A DNA stretch of 64,000 nt from Synoicihabitans lomoniglobus (GTDB taxonomy: Bacteria; Verrucomicrobiota; Verrucomicrobiia; Opitutales; Opitutaceae): contig NZ_CP119075.1 of the NCBI RefSeq assembly GCF_029023725.1, positions 4,583,501 to 4,647,500 on the forward strand, read 5' to 3'. Of this stretch, positions 26,020 through 35,500 are shown one piece after another (position 1 is the first letter of the stretch; each line of letters opens with the position of its first letter). The notes beneath the pieces are model-generated. The model searched no databases, was not told the DNA's origin, and was given only the letters and a program-made list of their open reading frames with translations. The translations under genes were made by a program, and so were the position numbers.

Positions 26020-26276
26020 ACCCCACTTCCCTGCTGGCGGTCGTAGGCTTCCTCGCGGTTGAACTTCCCCACGGGCTCGGTGATGCGGATCTCAGACAAG
26101 GCTGCGATGAGCTTGCGAGAGCGCTCTTGGCGCGCGGATTCAGAATCAGGGCCGACATGGCGGATAGCGTATTCCAACCCCTGCACCGCCAGCTCCTTGA
26201 GGGTGGTCTTGCGCTGAGCGGCCGTGATCTTCGCACGATGAAGCAAGTCATCAGGCAAATCGATGGTGGTTTTCAT
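26016..26276 (-). CDS. vapB: Antitoxin of the PIN toxin, ribbon-helix-helix-like
   Basis: 86 residues. MKTTIDLPDDLLHRAKITAAQ followed by RKTTLKELAVQGLEYAI is the beta-strand/helix/helix of a ribbon-helix-helix DNA-binding domain seen in many VapB-like antitoxins. The remaining 40 residues, charged and ending in VGKFNREEAYDR, would wrap the toxin. I chose the ATG at 26276 because the upstream residues (TASPYACKYCS) are outside the fold. The promoter is expected in the 50 bp between this start and the gene stub at 26327, and autoregulation is usual for the class. Confidence 0.83.
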   Translation of the reverse strand: MKTTIDLPDDLLHRAKITAAQRKTTLKELAVQGLEYAIRHVGPDSESARQERSRKLIAALSEIRITEPVGKFNREEAYDRQQGSGV

Positions 26277-26326
26277 GGAGCAATATTTACAGGCATATGG
26301 GGATGCGGTCAATAATCTTGACGGGG

Positions 26327-26647
26327 CTAACTTGGCTTACGCAGCGGATGGAGCTGTCGGCTACCGAACGCTGGCATGAAACCGTTGTGAGCCAGTTGCG
26401 CCGCGACGGCGGAGGACAGCGTATCCCACTTGAAACGCACCGCGCCGCCGCGATTTTCGATCAATCGAATAAGTCCCGCGATGAAGGCCACAGCCCGCGA
26501 TCGGATGAAGTGTGTCTGCGCGAAGTCGAAAACGACTTGAATCTCATCCCGATCAAAATGCTTCCACATCGTGAACAGATCGCGGCAGGTCCGAGCCTGG
26601 GCACTAAACGTCGGAACCAAGTAAGTTTCCCAGCCGCGCATAGTCAT
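26327..26647 (-). pseudogene. Truncated gene with a STAS-like domain, probable remnant of a STAS-ATPase protein
   Basis: 106 residues. The core (IQVVFDFAQTHFIRSRAVAFIAG, LIRLIENRGGAVRF, LAHNGFMPAFG) resembles the N-terminal STAS-like domain of proteins that normally continue into a GHKL-type ATPase domain, as I recall that family. Here it ends right after FMPAFG with an unrelated SRQLHPLRKPS tail, 50 bp from the vapB start, so the ATPase part seems lost at the point where the toxin-antitoxin pair begins. The ATG at 26647 lies 4 bp after the SIR2 gene stop, so it was the last gene of the SIR2 operon. Confidence 0.55.
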
Positions 26648-26651
26648 CGGG

Positions 26652-27890
26652 TCAGTTGTCCGATGACTCAGCCTTCGCGAAGCGTATTTCACGCTTCACG
26701 TCTTCGAGCGAGCAGTTGCACATCCATTTGTCCACGAGCACGAATTTACCGGATTTCTTATGCCGGTCCACGTTGTGGCTGAACGAGGGCTTCGCATCCC
26801 GTCTCAGCTCGTCGGGCTTTTCGTGCAGCACGACGAGTCGATTCCCCTGCCGCGCATCCAACCATGCCCAGAGACGGTTATTGATACCTTTGTCCGCGAA
26901 TCCGTATCCAGAGACGATCAAGAGTTCAGTTTCCTTGAGCCGTTTGTGGAACTGAAACATGAGCTCCAAAAATACCCCGGAACCGTAGGCGAGTTCCTTG
27001 TTGGTGGTTCCTGCCAGCATCAACCGATTTTGCGGGGGAAACAAAGCCTCGCCGCCGCGGCCCTTCACGCGATCTCGGTCGTTCGATAAAACCTTCAAGG
27101 CGAGGTCGTCGCCCGAATTCGACTTGTAGCGAAACCAGTCAATCGAGCCGTGCAGCTTGAGCAGCTGAACTCGAGCGGAACAGCCGTTGTCGAATGATGT
27201 GGGATCAAACTCCGCCACATCCTTCGAGATCGGAACGAAACCGTCCAAAACCTCGTGAGCTGCGAAATGGGCCTCAAGCAACGTGTCATGGTTCAACGAC
27301 ACCACATGCAGAAGTCGCTTGGTATCAGTCGCCAATAACTCATTCAGGAACTGGAGCCCATTGATCGGCTCCCGTGGGGCGAGCTGTCCAGCGACGCACT
27401 CTTCAATAAAATCGATGCCCTGCCCCAAAAGCCCGCCCAGGCCCAGCTGGACCGGTTCTTTGAGTGGGTTGTCGAAGCCGTAGTTGGCATTCAGATTTTC
27501 CATCATGATTGAGACCTTGGTCCGAAGCTCAAACATCAGCGGCAGCAATCCGGGGTTGTCGTATTCCCCTTTGAGCCCATCGAGAAGCTGGCGGGCGAGA
27601 AAGTAAATATCCTCATAATTTGCCTCACCGTTGCCGTGCATCGCGAGGTGCTGACTGATATGGTCTCTTAAAATACGAAGAAGACCCCAGACGGCTTCGA
27701 TCTCCAGCGGGTAGTTGCCCTCGACTCCGTTCAAGGGATACGGCGCACGTGCTTGATCGCGGTCAAACAACCAATTTTTAGAAAGTAGTGTATCCGTAAT
27801 TTCAGCCGTCAATGGATAGCCCGACGGCTGAGAAGTTCCCGACCCCAGAAGCAGGGTGGTTTTGGCGAGATCCCATTGAGAAGAGGTCAT
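26652..27890 (-). CDS. SIR2-like domain protein, probable NAD-consuming defence effector
   Basis: 412 residues from the ATG at 27890. The N-terminal nucleotide-binding turn is LLLGSGTSQPSGYPL (GSG at 16-18). LHVVSLNHDTLLE carries Asn200 and Asp202, VQLLKLHGSIDW carries the catalytic-type His247, and LLIVSGYGFADKGINNRL is the late Rossmann strand. This is the SIR2-like family found in several anti-phage systems, where the domain degrades NAD+ on infection. An insertion at about residues 80-190 is helical and may be regulatory. It lies 34 bp after the nuclease-like gene and 4 bp before the STAS stub. A NADase role is inference from family and location. Confidence 0.78.
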   Translation of the reverse strand: MTSSQWDLAKTTLLLGSGTSQPSGYPLTAEITDTLLSKNWLFDRDQARAPYPLNGVEGNYPLEIEAVWGLLRILRDHISQHLAMHGNGEANYEDIYFLARQLLDGLKGEYDNPGLLPLMFELRTKVSIMMENLNANYGFDNPLKEPVQLGLGGLLGQGIDFIEECVAGQLAPREPINGLQFLNELLATDTKRLLHVVSLNHDTLLEAHFAAHEVLDGFVPISKDVAEFDPTSFDNGCSARVQLLKLHGSIDWFRYKSNSGDDLALKVLSNDRDRVKGRGGEALFPPQNRLMLAGTTNKELAYGSGVFLELMFQFHKRLKETELLIVSGYGFADKGINNRLWAWLDARQGNRLVVLHEKPDELRRDAKPSFSHNVDRHKKSGKFVLVDKWMCNCSLEDVKREIRFAKAESSDN

Positions 27891-27924
27891 GACAGGAGCG
27901 GATTGAAGCTCAGAGAAGCGGTCC

Positions 27925-28407
27925 TTAGCTCGCAGGATAGGGAGCGTTGAGCCGACTGAAATCCGTAGCCACATACTGCTGGAACTGAGGTTTGCAGTAG
28001 TCCTCTCGTTCGCCGGATTCCTTGTTCTTGCGGTTGCCGTTGAACCAGATTGAGCGTTTGCCCTTGTTTACTCCGTTTTTGTTTTGAGCCGCCTCGGCGA
28101 TGAATTCTTGCGAGGTCATGATCCAGGTCATGTCCATGCCTTCAGAGTAGAAGATGAACCAGTAGTTGTCGCGGAGCTCGTGGGGGATGGCTGCAAATAG
28201 GCCCGCGTTTCTGGCGACAACTGTTCTGGATCGGGCCTTGATTTGCACGGTGGTGAAGGTGCCGTCGAGCCGACGAATCACGGCGTCAATGGCGTCGTCA
28301 TCCACCAACGGGAGATAGACATCCAAACCCTCCTTGAGCATGCGACCGACGATCCAGTGCTCCATGCGTTTGCCGAAGCCGGCACTGTGGCGGAAGGTTT
28401 TAGTCAT
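27925..28407 (-). CDS. DUF4365-like protein with a possible PD-(D/E)XK nuclease core
   Basis: 160 residues from the ATG at 28407. GKRMEHWIVGRMLKEGLDVY, then VDDDAIDAVIRRLDG and FTTVQIKARS give the pattern helix-Glu, Asp, and (Q)-x-K of the PD-(D/E)XK superfamily, with Gln in place of the usual Glu before the Lys. The C-terminal part (NYWFIFYSEGMDMTWIMTSQEF) matches the later strands of that fold. It may be a nuclease or an accessory binding protein. It starts 131 bp after the preceding gene stop and 34 bp before the SIR2 gene, so it probably heads a sub-operon with SIR2. The family assignment is tentative. Confidence 0.5.
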   Translation of the reverse strand: MTKTFRHSAGFGKRMEHWIVGRMLKEGLDVYLPLVDDDAIDAVIRRLDGTFTTVQIKARSRTVVARNAGLFAAIPHELRDNYWFIFYSEGMDMTWIMTSQEFIAEAAQNKNGVNKGKRSIWFNGNRKNKESGEREDYCKPQFQQYVATDFSRLNAPYPAS

Positions 28408-28538
28408 GAGGGAGACTAATTTCGGGATTGTTGAGTTTTTGAATCCTCTTGTTGCCGGTAGAACAAACACGGTAACCTTTTTGCTAGGATTCGAGGGGTC
28501 GCAGGGCGCTTTCAACCGCTGGCTTGGAGCAATTCAAG

Positions 28539-29687
28539 TTATGCCACAGTCGCTTCGGTGGCCTTTGGCAGAGTTTTGTCGCTGCTTCTCGGCCCCTCGG
28601 ATCCACCATTTCCATTTCGCTCAGGTTTGTAATACGCTGATCGCAAGACGACTCGCCTCATCACTTCCTGGGAGAGCATTGCCTTACTCGCCCACATTTT
28701 GGGAAATCGGATTTCTTCGATTAGCCGGATGACAACGACGACGTTATTGAGCTTTGGGCATCCCATAGGCTTCGTCGGTTTGCCTAAAACAACTTGACCG
28801 CCTCGATACTTGAGTAAGTGCTCTATCGAGCGGTATTGGTAATTTCCGCTTTCCCAATACTCACTCGCAATAATCGCTTGATCATCGGGGAAACGACTCA
28901 ATATTGTCGTGAGATAGGGAATTAGACTTAAGCTGCGTTCTTTGTAGATAACGCTGCGACCCGCACGAAACATATGTTTCCACGCAAGACGAGTTAGTTG
29001 AACTGGACCAAGCGTCGGGGTGATCACTGCTTTTAAGGCACCTGATTTATAAACTGATCGAGCCCGCTTTCTTCTGCATTTCGGCTCTCCCGTTATTTTT
29101 GAAATAATCAGGCCTTTAGCTCCGCTCCCACTAGCATTCGGCACCGCCATGCACCGTGCTAGATCAAATCGAGTGGCGGGTGTTAAGCAATGGTGCCTCC
29201 CGTAAAATTTGTCACTCGGTTTTAATCTGGGATGTATGTAGGCCCAGAAGACATCATTACCATCCCGATCAACCCATAAAATACAAATGGAATGCGAGGT
29301 TCGATGGCAGGCCTCGATCGCAAGTTTTTTGATTCTTAAACAATCGTTCGTATACTCACCATAGGATGACCCCGACTTCACCTGGACTAATATCAAAATC
29401 TTCTCTTTTTCAATCACCATCTTCTTTATAGTCTCCTCTCCTCTCTTGTAACTCTTTTCCTTTGCTTGTTCCATCCATGGATGCTCAAAATTTATGAGAA
29501 GATCAATTTTGCAATTATCCATCGCTCGTGAACCCCAGCTCACTTCTCCCCGACACGCTGTAATAAACCTAGCCGCTGCAAAGGTCTCTGCATCACCACC
29601 ATTAACGCTGTTTTCTAGAACTGTCTGAAGCGGCGCTGTGATTGGCTTCGTGGCCAGAAGTCGATACTGCCCTTTTGGGATGCTCAT
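28539..29687 (-). CDS. Unrecognised protein coupled to hsdS, possible PD-(D/E)XK fold in the N-terminal half
   Basis: 382 residues from the ATG at 29687, which overlaps the hsdS stop by 4 bp (ATGA). Residues of about 30-160 suggest a DUF4365/PD-(D/E)XK-like core: AETFAAARFITACRGEVSW, then KIDLLINFEHPW and ILILVQVKSG, followed by ICILWVDRDGNDVFWAYI. The C-terminal 200 residues are basic (KCRRKRARSVYKSGALK) and I cannot place them. The DNA here is visibly AT-richer than the core genes. Its position inside a type I restriction operon suggests an added effector or specificity modifier. Function unknown. Confidence 0.6.
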   Translation of the reverse strand: MSIPKGQYRLLATKPITAPLQTVLENSVNGGDAETFAAARFITACRGEVSWGSRAMDNCKIDLLINFEHPWMEQAKEKSYKRGEETIKKMVIEKEKILILVQVKSGSSYGEYTNDCLRIKKLAIEACHRTSHSICILWVDRDGNDVFWAYIHPRLKPSDKFYGRHHCLTPATRFDLARCMAVPNASGSGAKGLIISKITGEPKCRRKRARSVYKSGALKAVITPTLGPVQLTRLAWKHMFRAGRSVIYKERSLSLIPYLTTILSRFPDDQAIIASEYWESGNYQYRSIEHLLKYRGGQVVLGKPTKPMGCPKLNNVVVVIRLIEEIRFPKMWASKAMLSQEVMRRVVLRSAYYKPERNGNGGSEGPRSSDKTLPKATEATVA

Positions 29688-30985
29688 TTGGTGGATTCTC
29701 CAACCGTCACTTGGCCGTTCATGAGCATAGGGAGGAGCCAGTCGCGGAGTTGGGTGAGCTCTTCGTTTTCTTGCTCTTTGCACGCAGTGGCTTGGATGAC
29801 CGGTGCGGCAAATTCGGTGAACCGTTTTCGAATTTCTACATCAGGCACGACTAAATTCAACTTTTCTAAATAAGTTTTACTCAGTTCAACTTGCCCGGTC
29901 GACCCCACGGCTGCTGCTTCGATCACAGGTTGAAGCCGTAGCATAGACCAAGCAAGGTAGGTTGGTGATACTAGACTCTGATTGGCTCTTACTATGGTCA
30001 CGTGGGAGTCCACTGTAGTTTTCACATCGACTAGTCGTTTTACAAACGCAACGCGTCCGAGAGTGCCAACGCCGGTCGAATTCACGACCACATCCAAATA
30101 TTGGAGTAGTCTTTCATGAGTTTGCTCTAGCTCACAACCGTGTCGCCTGGCATCATCGAACTGAATGCTTTGATTTCTGATACATTTTTGGTTCAGAACT
30201 GAAATCCCACCATATTCGACATACTTAGGTGAGACGCCTCTCCTAATTACACTGGTCAATTGTTGTAGTGTTTCGACAGTCCAGCCTTCCGGAATTTGGC
30301 GGTTGAGGGTCGGGTTCTGGACCATTTTTCCGCCGGAGGATTTGTAGGGTTTGCCTTCGAGGTCGGGGCGGCCGAGGGACGCCGCTTGCGCCGCCGTCAT
30401 CGGGAAATCGAACTGCACAAACCAATAGTCATAGAGCAACTTCGCCATCGCCTCCAACTCGGCGTTGATCTGGTTATTTAATTCGATCTTAGCGTCGAGA
30501 GAGCAGAGAATATTCGCTATTTTTGTTTGCTCCGAAAGCGAATCAGGAATGCTGATTTCGAACCCTTTGATGTCGCCAGAATTGAGGTTCTTGCGGACAC
30601 CAGATGAAAGGCGGCGCAGATTGGCGTATTGGTTCTTCAAACAGTAATAAACAAACTCAGGGGCGGCTTTATTTTTATCTAGGACAATATTGCAACACGC
30701 CTGATTCGTGGTCATCGGCCGCTTAAGTAAAGATACATTTCCTCGCGTTTTGCCTTCACCATACATGGCGATCGAAAGCGTATCCGCGGGATTCACCTTT
30801 ATGCCTGTTTCTTGCAGAGCTTTTTCAGTGATTCTTTCGTTGGTTTCGAAAATCAGTCGCTCACCCAGTTGCTCTGTCTTTAGCCATGGAATCGTTCCGT
30901 TAGTCCAGAAGTCGAGATTACTTCGCAATGGCGTAATGCCGCTCGAAACACGCGTAGAAATTGAGCCGATAGAACGCTTTTTCAC
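29684..30985 (-). CDS. hsdS: Type I restriction-modification specificity subunit
   Basis: 433 residues with the usual two target-recognition domains separated by a conserved helix. TRD1 runs to about residue 150 (SDxx-like start IGSISTRVSSGITPL, TIPWLKTEQLGERLI). The helix is SLSEQTKIANILCSLDAKIELNNQINAELEAMAKLLYDYWF. TRD2 begins at about 235 (IPEGWTVETLQQLTSVIRRG), and the closing helix includes ACKEQENEELTQLRDWLLPMLMNGQV. It selects the bipartite DNA site for HsdM and HsdR. The start overlaps the hsdM stop by 4 bp. Confidence 0.94.
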   Translation of the reverse strand: MKKRSIGSISTRVSSGITPLRSNLDFWTNGTIPWLKTEQLGERLIFETNERITEKALQETGIKVNPADTLSIAMYGEGKTRGNVSLLKRPMTTNQACCNIVLDKNKAAPEFVYYCLKNQYANLRRLSSGVRKNLNSGDIKGFEISIPDSLSEQTKIANILCSLDAKIELNNQINAELEAMAKLLYDYWFVQFDFPMTAAQAASLGRPDLEGKPYKSSGGKMVQNPTLNRQIPEGWTVETLQQLTSVIRRGVSPKYVEYGGISVLNQKCIRNQSIQFDDARRHGCELEQTHERLLQYLDVVVNSTGVGTLGRVAFVKRLVDVKTTVDSHVTIVRANQSLVSPTYLAWSMLRLQPVIEAAAVGSTGQVELSKTYLEKLNLVVPDVEIRKRFTEFAAPVIQATACKEQENEELTQLRDWLLPMLMNGQVTVGESTK

Positions 30986-32598
30986 AATCTAATCTCACTA
31001 AGGGTTTTCTCGATTTCAGATTCCAATTTGCGAGCGCTAGAAAACAGGTCGTGCAGTCGCGACCTATGGGCAGTCAGCTGCTGCTTAAATTGGGCACTGG
31101 AGATGTCGGTGTATTCGACCTGCACCTCAAAATACTGCCCGGCGCTCAGCGAGTAATTCTTGCTCGCAATCTCGTCATAGGCGACGGCGACGGCTAAATC
31201 TTCGACGGTCTTTTTGGCCTTAAACGCCTGGATGATTTTGTCCTCTTCTTCGGTGGAGAGCACAGTCTTCTGGTTCTTCCCGTCCTTTACCTTGGTGCCG
31301 AGCTTCGATGCGTCGACGAGGATAACGTCACCGTCGTTCGACGCATCGAGAAAGAGAATGGAGACGTTGGTGCCGGTGGTCGCGAAGATGTTGCTCGGCA
31401 TGGAAACCACGCCACCGAGCATCTTGTTTTCCACGAGATGTTGGCGGATCTTTTTATCGATGCCGGACTGCGCGGTGATGAAACCCGTGGGCACGACCAC
31501 GGCCGCTTTGCCGTGTTCGCTGAGCGAATGAATGATGTGCTGCAGGAAGAGCAGGTAGATCGCCATCGAGTCCTTTTTCTTGGTGGGCACTTTGGGGATG
31601 CCGGCGAAGAAGCGCTGATGGTTGGCTTTGGTTTCGAGGTCGGACCGGAAGTCGCTGAAATCGAGTTTAAAGGGCGGGTTGGAAACGATGTAGTCGAATT
31701 TCTTGAGGGCGCCGTTCTCGCGGTGCTCGGGGTGCAGGATAGTGTTTCCCTGCACAATGTTGGGGATGGAGTGGACGAGGTTGTTGAGGATGAGGTTGAG
31801 CCGCAGCAGTCCGGAGGACTTTTGGGAAATGTCCTGCGAATAGAGGGCGCATTTCTCTTCGCCGATTTTGTGGGCGAGGTTCATGAGCAGGGTGCCCGAT
31901 CCGGCGGAAGGGTCGTAGCAGGAGACGCTCTGGCGCTCCTGAGTCATTAGGCACGCGGCCATGATTTTCGCCACGGCGTGCGGGGTGTAATACTCGGCAT
32001 ATTTGCCGCCGCCGTCTTTGTTGTAATCCTTGATGAGGTATTCGAAGAGCGTGGCAAAGAAGTCGAATTTCTCGGCAAAGATCTGCTCAAAGCTGAAGCC
32101 CATGAGCTTGTTGATCAGGGCGCGGGCAAACTCATTGCGCTTCGAGGATACGTAGTCGGTGATCGCATCGAAGAGGACGACCTTGGTCTTATCATCGGTG
32201 GTGACGGAGAAGACGTCGGTATTGAGCGCGGCGATATCCAGCAGTGTGGTGTCGAGGATCTTCGCGAAGCCGTCCTCGTTTTGGCGGCCGTAGAGTGTGG
32301 CCAGGAAATGTTCGGGCCGGAGCTGGGCGGTGCTACCGCCGAGCTGGGCAAGGAGCATCTCGTAGTCGTCGGCCGAATAGGCGCGCAGGGCGTCTTCCCA
32401 TGACTTGGCCTTTCCCAGCTTGGGGTCGATGCGCTTGGCCTCGTAGGCAAACTTATCGTTGAGGAACTTATAGAGAAAGATCTGGGTGATGATCTTGAAC
32501 TCGTTGCCGTCATTGCCGAGGCCGTGATTGGCGCAGACGGCTTTAAGGTCGTCGATGAGGGTTTTGGCCTGGGTTTCGAAGGAGCGGGAAGCGGTCAT
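30982..32598 (-). CDS. hsdM: Type I restriction-modification DNA methyltransferase subunit
   Basis: 538 residues. The N-terminal helical HsdM domain (LIDDLKAVCANHGLGNDGNEFKI) is followed by EYYTPHAVAKIMAACL, the SAM-binding motif DPSAGSGTLLMNLAH and the catalytic NPPF in YIVSNPPFKLDFSDF near residue 308. These mark an N6-adenine methyltransferase of the type I class. It overlaps hsdR and hsdS by 4 bp each. Confidence 0.95.
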   Translation of the reverse strand: MTASRSFETQAKTLIDDLKAVCANHGLGNDGNEFKIITQIFLYKFLNDKFAYEAKRIDPKLGKAKSWEDALRAYSADDYEMLLAQLGGSTAQLRPEHFLATLYGRQNEDGFAKILDTTLLDIAALNTDVFSVTTDDKTKVVLFDAITDYVSSKRNEFARALINKLMGFSFEQIFAEKFDFFATLFEYLIKDYNKDGGGKYAEYYTPHAVAKIMAACLMTQERQSVSCYDPSAGSGTLLMNLAHKIGEEKCALYSQDISQKSSGLLRLNLILNNLVHSIPNIVQGNTILHPEHRENGALKKFDYIVSNPPFKLDFSDFRSDLETKANHQRFFAGIPKVPTKKKDSMAIYLLFLQHIIHSLSEHGKAAVVVPTGFITAQSGIDKKIRQHLVENKMLGGVVSMPSNIFATTGTNVSILFLDASNDGDVILVDASKLGTKVKDGKNQKTVLSTEEEDKIIQAFKAKKTVEDLAVAVAYDEIASKNYSLSAGQYFEVQVEYTDISSAQFKQQLTAHRSRLHDLFSSARKLESEIEKTLSEIRL

Positions 32599-35500
32599 GC
32601 AGGGATTTTACCGTGAAATTCGTCGAGGTATTCTTTCAAGATCAGGCCATTGAGAGCTTTCAAGCTCGTGGCATCGAGGGAGAAGCCACGCGCGGCGTTG
32701 AATTGTTGGGCGACGAGACGGAGTAACTCTTTTTCGGTGTAAGCCGGATTGTTGAGCAGTTGGGCGTTTTGGAGAATCTTGGCGTCGGCCTGAGCCTTGA
32801 AGGCGGTGAGGGCCTCGAACAGCTTGCGCTCGCTGGTGTTGAGGTCGCCCTTTTCCATGAGCCGCTTGTGGATACGGGCATATTTGGCGTCGTGGGCGTA
32901 TTTGGCGCGTAGGAGCTGGTTTTTGCGCTCGAGTTCGCGGGCTTGGGCATGGATGGCGTTGAGCGCCTCAATGTTGGCCGACATCTCGTCCTGGGTAATC
33001 TCGCTGAGCTTCTTTTTCCTAAAGAGGCGTTCGAGCTCGTCCTTGAGAGAGACGAACACCGGGTCGCGCGGGTCGAAGTTGCCGAGCAGGACTTCACGGG
33101 TCTTGCGCAGGATCTCCTTCAACTCGTCGGCAATGCGCAGCTCGTCCTCGGAAATCTTGCGGAAGGTGAAGAGCACGCTCTCGAGGGCGACGTTGAGGAT
33201 GCTGGTATTGTCGTGGCCGTCTTCGAGCGCGATCTTCTGATTGAGCAGGTTGAGGTGGTTCTGCGCCTCGGTGGCGAGCTGATTGACTTTTTTGAAGTCG
33301 AGGGATTCGAGCAGTTCGTAGCGACCGGAAAGCCGGATGACGTTGTAAAGCTCGCGGGCGGTGTTGAGCGCCTTGACAATGGCGAGCATCTGGCCGCGAT
33401 CCTGAATCTGCGTGATCTGCTGGGAGAAGATTTCCGCGTTGAGGGTGTCGAACTCCCAGAGCGCGTCTTTGATGGTATCGATGTCGGCCTCGATTTCCGC
33501 CTTGGTTTTAAAGAGATCGGAGTAGTGCTCCATCTCGTCACCCAGCTCGCTCTGCAGCTCCTTGAAGTAGGCTTGGTTGGTCTTCTCGAACTCGGTGGTG
33601 ATGTCGGCAAAATCGACCACGTAGCCGTAGCGAAAGGATTTATAGGTGCGGTTAACGCGAGTGAGCGCCTGCAGGAGATTGTGCGCCTTGATGAGCCGAC
33701 CGAGATAGAGCTTTTTGAGTCGGCGTGAATCGAAGCCCGTCAGGAGCATGTTATAGACGAAGAGCAGGTCGATTTTGCCCTCTTTGAAGTCTTCGACCTG
33801 TTGTTTGCGCGAGTCCTTGGTGCCGACGTCGTGGAGGATGAGAGCGGCGGTCTTGACGGCGCGTTGGTGTTTTTTCTGCGCTCCGTAGGAGCCGGGGTCT
33901 TCGGCGGCTTGAAGGGGCTCCTCATGCAGCTGCGCAGGTGCGAACGGAATGGTCGAACCGGGCGCCGTTTGCGCGGGAGGATATTTCGCGACGAAAATCT
34001 CGTGCATCTTTTTGGCCTGGGCGGATGAGTCGCAGATCACCATGGCCCCGATGCCGGTATCGTCGTGCATCAGGCGAGCGGCCTCAAAGTCGCTGACGAT
34101 ATAATCCAGCATAGGCTCGACGAATTTCTCGTGTGAGTAGACGAACTCCCGGTTGCCGCTGCCCCGGAGGATTTCGATTTCCTCCATAGTCTTGGCGAGC
34201 TGGAGTTTATACTCGGTTTCGATCTCCTCGCGGATGAGGCGAAGCGTGTAGCCGTCTTTGATCGAGGCGTTGTAGTAGTATTTGTGGATGTAGTCGCCGA
34301 AGAGCTTTTTGGAGTTGAAGTCGTCACCGAGTAGCGGGGTGCCGGTGAGCCCAATCTTGATAGCGTGGGGATCGGACTCGGTGAGATTGGCGAGGAAACT
34401 GCCCGTGGGATTGTAGCTGCGATGGACTTCGTCGAGGAAGTAGATGCGCTGGAGACGGATATCGTAATCCGAGGCGGAGACGACGCTGGGGTCGTCGGCA
34501 AACTTCTGAATGTTGACGACAGTGATCTCCAGTTTCCCGGAGTCGTTGTGGATGGCCTGGGTCGATTTGATGTCCCGCGCAAACTCGTCCCTTGAGTCGA
34601 CCTCGTGGACCATGAGACCACGATTGCGGAATTCTCGAGCGGCTTGGATGAGTAGATCTATGCGGTCGACGATGAAATAGAATTTGGGGATAACGCCCTT
34701 GCCCTGATAGTAGTCGGTGAGGTGCTTGACGTTATAGAAAGCCAGGGCCGTCTTGCCGCTGCCCTGAGTGTGCCAGATGATCCCTTTTCGCGTGCCGCTC
34801 TCAATCTTGGTTTCGATGGCATGCGTCGCGAAAATCTGCGGGTAACGCATGATGTGCTTCTCGAAGCCATTCTGATCGCGGACGAAGGCGAAGCCATAGC
34901 GAAGGAGAAACGCGAGACGCGACCTGCAGAAGAGCGAGGTGCTGAGGCGGTTGGTCGGCGAATCGGGATTGCAGTTGGTGGCGTATTCGGGCGCGTGCTT
35001 GAGCGATTGGAGGTTGTTGTCCGTCAGAACCAAGTTCTCGGTCGCGGAATCCAAGGGCGGCAGCGCTGGCAGAGCGGATTGGTTCTCTTCGCGAAAGTAG
35101 TTAAAACTTGGGTTTTCGTAGTCGGTTGAGGCGTAGAATGCTCCCTCGATCGGCTCATGGGATTCATCATCATACTCCATGTTGTTGGAGAACATCATCA
35201 GTTGCGTGATATTGACGAAGCGGCGGAATTTCGGGTTCTGGCAGCGCACCGCGATGCGATTGCGCTCGGCCAGGATGCCCTCCCGGTTGTTCGGTTTTTT
35301 AACCTCAATGAAGACCAGCGGCATGCCGTTGACCAAAAGCGTAATGTCGGGGCGGAATTCCTCATCCCCGTTAATGCAGGGCAGCTCGGTAACGACTTGA
35401 AAACAGTTCCGATCGAAGTTCTCGAAATCGACGAGCTTAATTCCCGTGGTGCTGAGTAGACGCTCGTGGAAGGCTTTGCCCAAATCCTCGTTATCCAAAA

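Noticed and set aside
29102..29687. CRISPR or repeat array in the AT-rich part of the island
   Set aside because: No regularly spaced direct repeats are present. The lower GC is explained by the unrecognised coding gene.
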